Below are positions 31,424-43,482 of a DNA stretch of 64,000 bases, piece by piece; position 1 is the stretch's first letter; each line of letters starts with the position of its first letter. Source of the stretch: Nipponacmea schrenckii (taxonomy: Eukaryota; Mollusca; Gastropoda; Lottiidae); contig CM060200.1 in NCBI GenBank assembly GCA_030562195.1, forward strand, positions 25,025,023 through 25,089,022. The letters run 5' to 3'. The position numbers and the translations under genes were made by a program. A model generated the notes under the pieces. That model did not search any database. It saw nothing but the letters and a program-made list of their open reading frames with translations, and had not been told where the DNA came from.

Positions 31424-34238
31424 GGTACATGTATATTTGAAGGGATTATGCGATTTTCGTACATTTCTTGTACTTCTGTAGACATATATTCAAGACCCAA
31501 AAGAGGTCGGCGCATGCGGGCGTTAGTGCGCGTGTGTTTACACTTAAAACCAGCGCGGTCAGGTCTGGCGTTTTACACCGCTAACCGGAGTTTAACGCCG
31601 TTTGATGGCGTAAAAAGGATAAACCCAGCTTATTACGAAATAACGTGAATCTTTCGCATGTTATATTCTCTTTATTCCCGACCTACGGGTAACATTGTAT
31701 AACATTTTATCTTCTAAAACTAAAAATGATTGGTATGGCCCGCTTACTACTTACTTCACCCGGGGGACTTTCTACCGTACATACATACAGTGCATGTTTC
31801 AATTTTATAATAGCTTTCCCAGCTTTATATAACTATTTATATAATGTCAAGATTGGCGTCTCTAATGCGATATAGACGGACATGTCCTTACCTTGTCATG
31901 ACTTTATTAATTTACTTTTATTCAATTTAGTTACTTAAAGTTTGCGCAGTATTAATATTTAGAAATTTTACTGGAAGAAAATCAGATAAAGTTTTTGAGA
32001 AGTTGATATTAAACTACAACATTATCGGTTTTCGCTCCAATTGGTTTGACGTCACAGTGAAATATTAAATCAGAGTTCTATCAATATCAATCAAGCTTCC
32101 GAGAAAAGTCTGTGAGATAAATTTCCTTCATTCAAGAGAGGTAGTTGTAAACTTATTGGACCCAACCAGATATCTAGACCAGATCTCAAGAACATCACCC
32201 ACCAACTAACAACATTGAATCATTCAATTCCATCCACCAACATCTATAAATATCGATACTAATACCTAGCACGATTTACTCTGTAAATATATGGAGAGGG
32301 GGTATGGCTGAAATTGTATAGAAATTTCTGACATATTAGCCACACCAGGAACATAGGTTTGTCCATCTAATACACATGTGAATTATTAAACAAATTGTAC
32401 ATTGAAATATTTGTGTATCATCCATTGTATTGTCCCATAGCAAGGGCCCTGTCCTTCAGTTGGTCATGATAATGACGCTAATGTCAACAAGGAAAAGGCC
32501 TTCTGGTATATTTCTTACATGGGAAATGGAACCATCGGTAGTTACGTAGGCCACCGTAAGAGCATCTTTGTTGCAGATCAATATGTGAAATTGAAAACTG
32601 ATCAGAGTTTTGTTTGATCATATGATAGATTGGAATGGAGCATGACAGTTTTCGCAATTCAGATGGTTTGAAAAGGTTATGCTCTTAGTAAACATAAATA
32701 CAATCCGAAAATTGCTCTAGTTACTAGCAATAAGTTTGTTACACAATGCATGTGGACTGAATAACTGTCAAGCCTGTCAATCAACCCTACAGCTACACGA
32801 AATTAAATGCCCATTGTCATTGTTAAGATGGTTGTTTGGTAAATGACAAGTTAACGTTCGCTTCCAGCAATTGCTGATATCGCAAATCGCATATAGGTAG
32901 TTGTTGGTATTCGTAGTAGTTGGCAGTTTGTTAAAATAGCCCCTATTCCATAATATATATAAAGTAATATGACGTAGTAATCCTTGACAACAATAGCACG
33001 TATGCTGACTTGGATGGTTAACTAAGAACATCTGTATAATATAAATTGTTATAAAAGATTATCCATTATGCCCCTGTGACAATAAAGGTCACATGGTGAA
33101 CCCTTTTTTTTTATATCGTTATTTATAAAATTCATACAATTGAAAAAAATATCACAGATTATGCATACATTTGAAATAAAGACTACAATAGTACAATACC
33201 TTCACTGTTAAATGATATATATAATTATAAAAAGATTACAACCAACAAATTTGACTATTATCCGATCAAGTTCATTATTTAGGGACGCTTAGGTGTTGAC
33301 CAATAAGAAACCAGGATTATTTCTTAAGGTTAATAAAACCATGAGACCCTTGGGGATTGTTCCAGCTTAACAACCAAAAAGTTAGTTTGCCTCTAGACCA
33401 CACGGCCAAGATATGTATTCAATGTTATAACCATTGTTTATCTTAACCTATACTATACCTACCTACCTACCTCAGTCATATTTTTACAATTTTGACAATA
33501 TTGAACCAAGTATTACAATGTATTAAACTTTAATCCTTCAGTTCTATATTTGAGGATTTAGCCACTAGAATCTCACAATAGAGTGGTGTTTCTTGTACAT
33601 TTATGTATATATCTGGTTAGAACAAACAAATTGTGTCTTCAAAACATTGCATGGGAGTGATCAGATCTTGGTGGTCGAAGTTTTCAAATGAATCTGGTGA
33701 AAACAATTGGGATATAACTAACATTGGTGTAAACCTTTTTTCTAGGATGACAATTGTCTGTTAATTTAGTGTACATGTATCTAGATCGTTTAACGCATAT
33801 TTGCAGGTGACCTGCAAGTTTCAATAGATTTACAAAAACGATAAGCCTCAATTTAATCCTAATGTTCTCAAAGTACATTAAAATAAATAGACCACAAATG
33901 AGAGGACTTTTTTTATGCCACTCACAATTTGTAAATTAATACCTCTGTAACAGATTTCCGGATAGACGAGATGAAAATAGGTTGTAATCTCATTTATTTT
34001 CAATAAATAGATGACAGGTAGAATGTTTTTTAATGGATTTTTGTCATTCAGTGATCTGGATCGATTATTGAACTAAAAGTACATCAATTATAGTCTGAAT
34101 TAAGAGACAAATGGTATTCTCTGATGGTTATTGTTTGGTATAGATTCAAGGCAGAAACCGTTGACGGCGATTTTTAAGGTATTCACTTTAAAGACACATT
34201 TTCACTATGGATTTTGTTTTCGATGTAGGATGAAATAT
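31424..34238. other. no gene seen
   Basis: AT-rich with only short, unconvincing frames. 31560-31625 (GGCGTTTTACACCGC to GGATAAACCCA) is the inverted partner of the end at 17205. 33462-33474 is a short TACC repeat. 33100-33230 is an A/T-rich stretch that could be an old poly(A) tail in the - orientation. Confidence 0.45.
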
Positions 34239-34345
34239 TTTGAACCGCCATTTTTCTTATATTGTTTGTCTTGATTTGAGACAAATTATTTTGAACCGTC
34301 ATTTTTCTTATATTGTTTGTCTCGATGTGAGAGATAATTTTTGTC
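34239..34345 (+). repeat. 51 bp tandem duplication
   Basis: TTTTGAACCGCCATTTTTCT at about 34239 recurs at about 34290 with one change, followed in both by TATATTGTTTGTCTYGAT. Two units, partly a third on the left (GTTTTCGATGTAGGATGAAA). Confidence 0.7.
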
Positions 34346-34949
34346 TTTAGTTTAAAAACGTTTGTGAGATTGTTTAACAAGTTATTTCTTTTTTTCCTTT
34401 TTTCAGGGAATGGTAAATGTCAAACAAGCGGCACGCCATCATCTTGTAACAATCTGGGACAGAAAGATTTTACTGTTATTTAAACATTAATTGTCTTAAG
34501 AATCATATTGATCGCAATTATCCATTTTTCTTTTTTTATGTTAGCACTTTGTTTCCGTCCTTCTTATCTTTTCTTCTTTCATTACTTACCCAAAGGCATT
34601 GAATGGCCTTTCTACAGATAAATCATATTCAAAATACATTCTAAATGTAACTTTTGTATTGCCAGAAGCATATTTCTTATTTCCGTTACCTTGTTTTTAT
34701 TCTCTTGACAATCTGCTCGAGATAAGATTACGACAGGCCCAACGACACTTTCCACTTTTAAAGAATAAACAAAGATACACGCGAAAGAGACAAAAAAAAA
34801 AAAAAAAAAAAAATCCAAATGATAAAGACAATTATTTTCAATCCCTATTTTCATTGTCACAATGTCAAATGATACGTCTCACAATAAAGCACTTTTTAAA
34901 AATTTTCCAGTGGGTTGAAACAGTACGGATTGGTTGGAACTGTACACTA

Positions 34950-35093
34950 GAGTACAGCCAATGAATATCTAGTGAATACAGCCAATGACTATCTAGTGAA
35001 TACAGACAATGACTATCTAGTGAATACAGCCAATGAATATCTAGTGAATACAGCCAATGACTATCTAGAGAATACAGCCAATGACTATCTTTG
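34950..35093 (+). repeat. 24 bp minisatellite, six units
   Basis: Units start at 34950, 34974, 34998, 35022, 35046 and 35070. Each contains TACAGMCAATGAMTATCT; the units differ by one to three bases. The - strand frame through it is a consequence of the 24 bp period and is not a gene. Confidence 0.95.
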
Positions 35094-35343
35094 GCTGAAC
35101 GTGTACATGTACCTACTGTCTCCTCTGCGTTATTAACTTTTATGTTTAAAATTAACAAATTGGATATTTTGTATTCAGACATATATTGTCCAGTGGTTTG
35201 AAACAGTACGGATTGGATATTTTGTATTCTAGACATACATTTAATTAGATATTTATTATCACAAGGAAATACATTGTTAATTAATAGCTTGCCGACAGGT
35301 GTCATACGACGTTTCAGATAAAAAGTTGTCTCATTTTGTTGAG

Positions 35344-35475
35344 CCGGTGTAGCAGTTTGAGATGTCCACCAGTTTGAGATGTCCAGTTTGTTTTACGCAT
35401 GCGTTGATCGAACGTCATCGCGAGTGACGGTGAACGTTTTAGTTCGCCAGTTTCAGATGACCAAACGATAATTTA
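35344..35475 (+). repeat. dispersed repeat with CAGTTTGAGATGTCC iterons, second copy
   Basis: Matches 17394-17535: GCAGTTTGAGATGTCCACC, ACGCATGCGTTGATCGAACG and GTGACGGTGAACGTTTTAG in the same order. Confidence 0.7.
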
Positions 35476-35559
35476 CATTTTCTCAAAATATTTAGTAATG
35501 TTTAAGGGTGACATGACATCAGTTCTTACTCCATTAAAATAAAAACGCTTCACAATTCC

Positions 35560-36428
35560 AAAAAAAAAAAAAACTAGAACTGTGAACAGTACTGAGAGTG
35601 GCAAACAACCCCTATGGGGCCACTTGATACAAGGTCACATGATATAGCCTTTTTTAAACACTCAAAACAAACTTTTTAACAACCATTATAAGCATATGTA
35701 TGAAAAGCTTAGGTCAAGTACATTATTTGACTTGAAAATTATTAAGGTAATTGAAGGTCAAGGTCCCTTGATATAGCCTTTTGAATTTTGTTAAAAACTA
35801 AAACGGGTACAAAAAAATTGTTGATGACCATTATAGGCCTATGTGTGGATAGCAAAGGTCAAGAACATTCTACTTGTAAAAATTCAGGGTCATTGAAGGT
35901 CAAGGTCATTTGATATAATTGTTGTCGATCATAATAGGCATATGTGTGGATAGCTTAGGTCAAGAACACCCTACTTGAAAAAATTCAGGGTCATTGAAGG
36001 TCATTGTATTTGGCCTTTTGAATTTTCAAAAAAATTCAATCGGGCATTAAAAAAATTTAAATTTGAAAATCAAAATTCTGTTCCCAACAAATTTTAGATA
36101 AAGTAACAAGGTTTCGAAAAACACCAAAATCGGACAAATCGGATAAAAATTAGGGAACTTATTAAAATTTTGCTGAATGTTACCGTTCTGTGATAACATA
36201 TAAAGTATCACTTCCGGTTTGGATTTTTTATTCTAAAAGGGTTCTAATTATGCCTGATAGTATATATGTATAGCTTTTGTACTGATTTCTTACATACACC
36301 GGAAGCTGGGTGACCCAACGCGGTTCAAAAAAACCGGAAGTTCTCACGCAAGAACCGGAAGTGGTAAAAAAAAATTTATGATGCGGTTTTATTTCTATAG
36401 GCTGCTTCTCTATATTCTGTAATTTACT
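35560..36428 (+). mobile_element. terminal-palindrome repeat family, copy E (other end present)
   Basis: Begins with an A run (35560-35573) and CTAGAACTGTGAACAGTACT, then GAGTGGCAAA at 35596-35605 and CCCCTATGGGG. 35643-36425 equals 19974-20765 of copy B almost base for base. Its 3' part after TTCTGTAATTT is missing or replaced at about 36428, so it complements copy B, which has only the other end. It contains three or four AGGTCAAGGTC motifs and no protein. Confidence 0.7.
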
Positions 36429-36815
36429 ACCGTGTAACAGCTGGAGGCGCCTCAGGCGCCGGAAGCATTGAGGGCGTGGGGGTTAGGACCCGCCTAAGGG
36501 CCCCAAGAATTTTTTTCAAAATTGGTGATAAAAGCGAGCGTGTCAAAGAAATATATATTTATACAAATATAAATGGTATTCTCAAGGTTTGATTGAGGCG
36601 TAAGATGCAGGAAAATTATTTTTTTTTATCTTGAAGATACATTTTAAGTTAACTGAACTACTGACCGATATCATAAGACAAGGAATGTGTGAAATGAAAG
36701 CTTATTACACAAATTTGAATTTCTGAAATGAGATTTTATTGTTTCATGTTATTTTAGTTTTAGTAAGATCATAATTAGTGTGAGCTGTTAATTTTACTTT
36801 CGTATTTCCTGACGT
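36429..36815. other. no gene; GC-rich patch then AT-rich DNA
   Basis: 36440-36510 is unusually GC-rich with the near-palindrome GGCGCCTCAGGCGCC, then the sequence returns to AT-rich. It may be part of a MITE that ends GGTAACCCTAG at about 37036; the other end was not found. Confidence 0.35.
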
Positions 36816-36877
36816 TTTTTTTTATATCTGTCAGATTACGTAAGATTTGTTACTTAATCTGACAGATATAAAAAAAA
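36816..36877. repeat. hairpin 1: 23 bp inverted repeat, 16 nt loop
   Basis: Arms 36816-36838 and 36855-36877 are perfect reverse complements (core ATATCTGTCAGATTA, plus a T8/A8 end). The loop 36839-36854 is CGTAAGATTTGTTACT. Confidence 0.9.
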
Positions 36878-36923
36878 GGTGCCACTACCACATATTTAAA
36901 TCATAAAAGAATTTTATATTTAT

Positions 36924-37003
36924 CTATTGTAATCCACATTTCATACATGTATGATTTGTTACTTGTATGATTTGTTACTTGTATGAAATGTGGATTACAA
37001 TAG
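36924..37003. repeat. hairpin 2: 24 bp inverted repeat, doubled 16 nt loop
   Basis: Arms 36924-36947 and 36980-37003 are perfect reverse complements (core TTGTAATCCACATTTCATAC). The loop 36948-36979 is two tandem copies of TGTATGATTTGTTACT, which matches the loop of hairpin 1 at 14 of 16 positions. The stems are unrelated. Confidence 0.9.
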
Positions 37004-37036
37004 TCCCGGTTTTTCCGGGACGTCTGGTAACCCTAG

Positions 37037-37990
37037 CATAACTGAGATATCCCGAGAAACAAACTTAGGCTAGGCCTAGGCCTACTTGTCTGTAAAAAGG
37101 AATTGACATTATTGAAATTTGGCGTTTGAATCAAATTGACTTCAGAATTTCTGGAATCTATAATTTTGATAATAGTGATGTTGATGTATTTGCATGTAGG
37201 CTGACTTGAATAAAACCTATTAAATGTTATCATGGCTTAACCAGTGGCCTCAAATATTTGGTAAAGGTGACATTGAAGATGTATCATAGTCATTGTTCTT
37301 GTCAAGTTGAGAAAAATAAAGAACATATCAAGAAATATTCCACCTGAATGCCCAACATTTTATATCTTTTGAAAGCCCCAGTAGTAGGTTAGTAACCAGC
37401 CTTGTCTGAATATTAATAGAACAACACTGTAAAAGCTATATTTGATATCTTCCAGCATGGGGGTGGAGGGTTGGTGAAGGTCAGATGGTTCTAGATTCCA
37501 GTTTATATCAGATCAATTCTACGGATGTTTTTTGGCTTTTGTAAAAGCACAAACTCTGGTTATCATACATGTATATTGATTGTTTTTGCAAAACATAATT
37601 ACAGTATTAAATGACAACAATAGGATATTTTTAAACTTTGGAACACCACAGCATCTGGGAAGTCTGTTGATAAAGCACAATAAAGGTCTTTAAATGTAAA
37701 CAGATTCCATTCACTGATACCTAAGGCATTGTCTTTTTTTTCCAAACCAAGAAATTTCACATCTTTCTATTTCTAGTCGTTTAACAGTCTCATCCCAAAG
37801 GCAAAGTTTATACTTCTTAACAAATAATTGTCTCCAATAGTCCATGTTGATCCACTTGGCCTACAGAAGTATAAAAAAAATATTTTAAGCTATATTTATA
37901 CAACAATGAATCAATTTGTAATGTTTCATTTTTCAAATCACATATTAAAATTAGATGGAGATGAGGTGTTGGATTGGAACAATAATTTAA
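37037..37990 (+). repeat. dispersed repeat S, uninterrupted copy
   Basis: Collinear with 19134-19972 and 20998-21120, joined without the 1025 bp insertion: GAAGTATAAAAAAAATATTT at 37866-37885 is the undisturbed junction. Confidence 0.85.
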
Positions 37991-39751
37991 TTAATGTTAT
38001 TAATTTTTGGATAGTTAAGGCCTATACTGAGTATTATAGGCTAACTTAGGCCTATACACTTGAAGGCTTCAAAATGGCCTAAATGAAAGATTTTCTTTAC
38101 AATTACAAACCCTTTCACAAATGGTAGAGATGGTAGGCCTATGCTTTATATTTCTATGTAGAAACCATGCTTATTGGGGCTAGACTGGAAATGAAACTGA
38201 AACTGGCAACACTCCTGTTCTTCGCTAGAGTAAACATTTATCCAGCAAAAAAGGTGCAATTATCATAGGCGTACAGGGGATGTCCTCCCCCAGAAAATTT
38301 TGAAAATCTACATTCAATCTGTAGCATTCTGACTTCTGAGACATAATTGGGGGTTGATCCGATACCTCCATGAATCCTTAAGTGCCAAAACAACCAAGGT
38401 AAATATCACCAGCCCACAAGGCTTCCACACAAATATCTCGATTATTGTAACATTGCTGTATTGAATATCCTGTATTAATGGTCTGCATTAGTTGTAAGAT
38501 GTAAATTCTAGAATAGGGATAGACAAATAATATAGACAGAGGTAGTACAGGTATAGAAGGGTCATTCAAGTTTTAAATAATAGAGTAGGAAACAAAGGTT
38601 TAACACATGTCATTCACTGATTGGATTCTGTAGAAGCAACATTAGGTGTCCGACTGTGGAGTAGACTATAGGGATTTCTCTACAATAGGACTATTATACA
38701 ATGGGTTATTCAACTAGAAAGTAAGCTATATTAATTTGGGTTTAACTTACCAATAGAGTAGTCTCATTTCGAACGTAACGGCTGGACGGGGATTAAACCG
38801 GACAGACAAAGGAAACGTAGACAAAAGACCTGAATAAATACAGAGACAGATAAGGAAATTCATGCATTCTTTGGCCAGGGTTCGACGACATTGGATCTAG
38901 ACAGTAAAGGGAGATTTAGGGTATATCTTGCCTAGTTATTGAATGTAAATAAAGTGTTTGTATATATTTGGATTCTGAGTTGGAATTATCACTAAAGAAT
39001 AGAGCCCTTCATCAACAACATATTACAGTCCCATAAAGCAGCGCTAGTTTGTCTCCAGTATCAAGAGCTTGTCTGCAGTGATTACAGTTCTATCAGACAG
39101 CGAACGTATATAGAGTTCTTGTTTACAATTCCGGTATAACTAAATTCCCCGGTTGCAGTATTTTGCTTCAATAGAATTTAGGGAATCGGGCAGGAATCGG
39201 TTCCCGGCAATATTATAAAAACCAAGGAACTCGGGAACTTTCAGTGCCCGAATATGTCGAGAATTTTGCCCGAATAGGATCGAGCCGAAAATTTTTTTTT
39301 TGGGGGGGGGGGGGGACTTTCGTACGCCTATGTACAATATATTGAATGTTTCACCAATTTGAATCACGAGCCATGCCTTGAGTTGTAAAGAACATCATGA
39401 ATTTTTTTTCCTTCTAGTCTACTACTATTAGGCCTAGTTCCCCGTAGGTCTAGCTTGCTACTGACACTGACTGAGCGTTGAGTCGTGTTCTCTAGTCTTG
39501 CTTTCACCCAAAATCGCTTCTACAAATCATTTTTAGCAGTTGGTACCGCCGGTAGGTGTTAGACACATCTAAATCCCTTTTATTAGCAAAAGGCTTTCCA
39601 CAATTTTGACAACTCACAAAGACGCCATTATTCATTGATGTCAACGCTTGACTTCAAACAAACGGTTTGTTTTTATTTTGTGACCTTTGCCGTTATACGA
39701 TACCAAATCAGAATCATGACAACTCGGACCAAAGACAACTCGGACTAGGTA
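37991..39751. other. no gene seen; hAT-like fragment near 39.2 kb
   Basis: No coding region. 39126-39320 has several TCGGGCA/TGCCCGAA motifs (about 39186, 39245 and 39268) like the subterminal motifs of the hAT element at 2827, and is probably a remnant of a related non-autonomous element. 39301-39315 is a G run. Confidence 0.4.
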
Positions 39752-40330
39752 CACAGTAAAAAAAAATGAGAGAGTTTACACCTTTTTGGGTGGAAACTTA
39801 GTCGCCACCCAAAAAGGTGTAATCATACACCAATATTAGTGTTGAATTGTTACACTTTGTTGGTGCAAGATTACACTATATACCGGGTAACTTTACACCA
39901 ATATGAGCGTATCTGATGATAACACGCAGAGGTGTAAACTCTGATTACACGCTCCGAAGTGTTACGGTTTACACGGTTGTTGGTGTAATTTGAGAGTGTA
40001 TACACCCGGTCGTAAATATTTTACACGCACCAAGAGTAACCACGTACACCTCTTTAAGTGTAAAATGAGAAGGTTAACACCAAATTTGGAGTTGAATTAC
40101 ACCTTGCCAAAACTAATATACTTATAAAGGTGCAAAGCTTAAAAAAATGAGGGCAGCACCAATTGTGGTGTAATTAAACACTTCTTTAAAATAATACGCT
40201 TTTAACAGTGTAAACAATTACACTTTGATTGGTGTAGAGTGTGAGAGTTTACACCAGTTTCAGGGCAGATTTACACCTCAAGCACAAGGAGTGTAATTGG
40301 TTACACCTAAAAGGGGAGGGGGGGTGGGTG
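39752..40330. repeat. CACTA left subterminal repeat array
   Basis: More than 20 copies of GTGTAA or its complement TTACAC in both orientations within about 580 bp, for example GTTTACACC (39774), GGTGTAATC, GTTACACTTTG and GGTGTAAACTC. These would be binding sites for the element's own protein. Confidence 0.85.
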
Positions 40331-41417
40331 TCAAGGCTTTTCATCAAATGCAAATCATAAAAGAATAAGCTTTCAACCAATAAGAGCTCAAGAACATAAA
40401 CTATTTTCTATAAATGTAGCTATAGTTTTATTTATCACATTTTTCAAACAAATAAAAATTGGTTGTTTTACTTAAACAAGAAATCCAACAAGTTTTATCA
40501 GAATAATAGCAAAGTATAATTAAATGATGTTCAATTCAGTTTCCAAAGTTAAGGACAGTTACTCAAAATTAATTGAAAATCCTTAAGATTAACCATTCAG
40601 CAGATAGTGCTCTTTCTATAAACATCACTACATCACATCAGAACATCTGAAAATCAGACTGGTAAAAAGAACTGGAATTTTAAAGGGATTCTTAAGAAGT
40701 TTTCAGGGACACTTCTAACTACTATTTGCCTTCTGGAGTGTTTGCCAACTAAATATTGTGCGTTCTCAAATGTTTACAAGTAATTGAAGGTCGACAAACC
40801 CTTGACATTTTTATATTGGCCTGGCATATTACAAAATTTAATGGAATAAGCTTACTACCACCTTAAATAGACCATTAAGTTCTAATTCTCATATTTGACC
40901 AATAAAGCGTACAAATTGAAGTCAGTCGAATTACCTGCCTGGTATCAAAACTATACAATAATCCTATACAATATTAGGCTAAATCTAAAAAAAACCTGGA
41001 TACACATGAGAAACGCTTGTGTAATTAAAAATAACATAACTTTAAGAAATACAGGTACTTGGTTTTATAGATTTATAAATCCATGATGAGTATAATTATT
41101 GGCCAAGCATTTAAAGGGACTGGAAAGTTTTGTGCCCGATGCCTGTCAGCCCAGAAAAAATTATCCAGATATGACACAGACTGTGGGACCTTGTGTGAAT
41201 TATTCTAGTCACTCAACATCTCACAGTTGACATCATATCTTGTTAGGTTTTTCTGGAATAACAGGAAAGATGGACATTGGGTGGAAAGTTTCGAATGTCT
41301 CCAATAGTTGAAAGTTTCCCTGATACACACCAAAATGCTATGATTACTCTTCCAATCCCTTTAAGTTTTATGTTCATTGTAATAGTAAGTATTCCTTTAT
41401 AACTAATACATCAATGT

Positions 41418-43482
41418 TTATGCATTATTCTTGATCTCCTGGAGTTTTTCAAAGAAGTTTATAATTTTGGATGGCGGTTTTGATCTGGTATCTATTTTAA
41501 ACAAACAAAGCTGTAGATATTGATAAAACAGTTCAGCTTTTTTTGTGTACTCAATGTTAAATATGTAAAAGTTTATAAACAAGTAATACACTGCATCAAT
41601 AAATCTGTGTGCGTGTGAAACAATTGTTGACTCAATAACTATATAAAAGTTTTTTGATGAATGAGTATCTCCAATGCTTGCAATATAGGGCGATGGAGAT
41701 GCTGGTCCATTCAAAATGTCGTCTACTGAAGCAGTTTCCTGAAATATAGAAGATATTAAAGTAAAAGGAAATAAGAAATATGATAAATTTTGAAAATATG
41801 TAGGGCCTTTCAATAAATTTTCGATTTAGTTGACACATGAACATGTTTTTATTAGATCCTGTTATGGGCAAGGACATTTAAGATCTATGAAAATATGCAT
41901 ATATTGATAGTTGTATGACAAATAGAATTTTACTTGTGGTCTAGTCATATCAAATGTAAGAAATGAATTTCTAGAATCAAATCTTTCCCTTGCCATGGCA
42001 AATATTGAATCCAGAAGCTCATTTCATAAATTTCATGACATAAGCACTCATTAAAGATCCTCAATAATATCACTTTTTAATTGAACAAATGAAATTTTGC
42101 CCCTTACTTTTTTGCACCTGTTAGCTAATGAAGACTGGCAAATACAATACAGTGTGCAATGAGGTATATTTTGTTTACAGAACCCTTATATTGGTACTAT
42201 ATAAATATATAGTTACTCACCGGATATTCCTCAATTATGAGGTTTCTCTTTGAGCCCAGTAATAGTGGGATAAGATTGACAGCAGACACAGCGATGTGCT
42301 CTCTTTGAATTGCTTCTGAGGTTTCATTAAAGTCGGATGACTTATTTATCTGAAACTGAACAAATTCTGTTGTTTTTGCCTTGCTTGAGGCAATTTTCAG
42401 GGTTCCTGAAGCATATTTATTTACATTTTCAACAAAATCAGTCATTGAATTAGTCTTCTCGGTTAGTCTTTCAAATTCCAAAATTTGTTCGTCTGGATTT
42501 CTGAGTGACTGGTATTTTTGAAGAATATCTGGAACCTTAGCGCCGGAATTTATCATGGTTCTTCTTTCACAGAATGATAGTTTGGTTAACTCTTTAATCT
42601 TTTCCACATCTTTGCCATATGTTTTTGTACATTCACTTGTAAGTTCCTCCGATAGAGATACATCTGGAATATCTCCTGTGTCGGGTGACCAATTTTTTAT
42701 TCCCTTATCTTCAAAATTTAGGATTCGAAGACGACCTGAAGTTTTTTTACTCTCAGCTTTTCTTTTTTTAATTAAAACATCAGGAGACTTCATTGGGCGT
42801 CTTGAGTTCTTTAATTTATTTATAATGCGTTGTTTAAGGGCATCATAGCCTCCACCAATTTGTTCCCGTAAACTGGGAAATTGGCTTAACAGATTTCTGC
42901 ACAGGCAGTTAATTTCATCTGGTTTGGGATAAAATGTATGCGTAAATATGAGGCTTTCTATAATGTTCATGAACTCATGCTGTGTAGCCCAATTCAAGCG
43001 TTCACCTTTAAATAGTTTAGTTTTTTTAATTCCGTAGAAAACTGCTTAGTGTCAATTTTTTCCTCCGTCCAAGCAATTGGAGAACTGTCACTTTCACTTA
43101 AGTTAAATGACTGTGACAAAAAAGAGATGTCATCACTAGTATCACAACTTGAACTTGTACTCTGATTGTCATCCTGAAGACTTCGGATAGGCCTAGATTT
43201 AAGTGTAGCATTTTGTTTAACCACACCCACACTCACACTCACAATTTGAATTTTAGACTTATTCTTTATGTTCTTCAAATCACCAACATCAATAAAACAG
43301 TCCCACTCATTGTTATATTCTTGAATCAATAACTTTTCCTCAGGTGGTATTTCAAATATTGTGTGTAGTTTTTCACATAGAGATTCATGCGAGTAGAATT
43401 TAACTAGTTTTGTGGACTTGTTGTAGGAGGCTAGTATAGTCACATCACCACTGGTATCGGTACCGGTACCTAAAAAACACAA
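41418..43482 (-). CDS. SAMD3-like accessory protein of the CACTA element
   Basis: Two exons on the - strand, 43482-42221 and 41738-41418, joined across a 482 bp GT-AG intron (donor GTGAGT, acceptor ATATTTCAG) in phase 0. The N-terminal part looks like a PB1/ubiquitin-like fold (about residues 13-80), followed by a serine-rich acidic linker, then CRNLLSQFPSLREQIGGGYD and KNSRRPMKSPDV, which match vertebrate and invertebrate 'SAMD3-like' proteins carried by animal EnSpm elements. The last exon holds SPYIASIGDTHSSKNFYIVI, also typical. One frameshift lies at about 43000-43027, at a T7 run (A7 on the coding strand). An acceptor (TTTTTTAG) just inside the ATG at 43482 suggests a further upstream exon. 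The role is unknown; perhaps an accessory in transposition. Confidence 0.7.
42095..42170 (-). repeat. SINE fragment in the SAMD3-like intron
   Basis: TTTTTTGCACCTGTTAGCTAATGAAGACTGG and CAGTGTGCAATGA (near 42110-42162) match 53499-53547 of the full SINE at 53.5 kb. It lies within the 482 bp intron, outside the splice sites. Confidence 0.65.

Noticed and set aside
34865..35305. - strand frame with repeated LDSHWLYS-like units
   Set aside because: It is produced by the 24 bp minisatellite, whose period is a multiple of three; there is no conserved domain.
36440..36510. CpG-island-like promoter
   Set aside because: The GC-rich patch is only about 70 bp, has no adjacent exon, and is better explained as part of a repeat.
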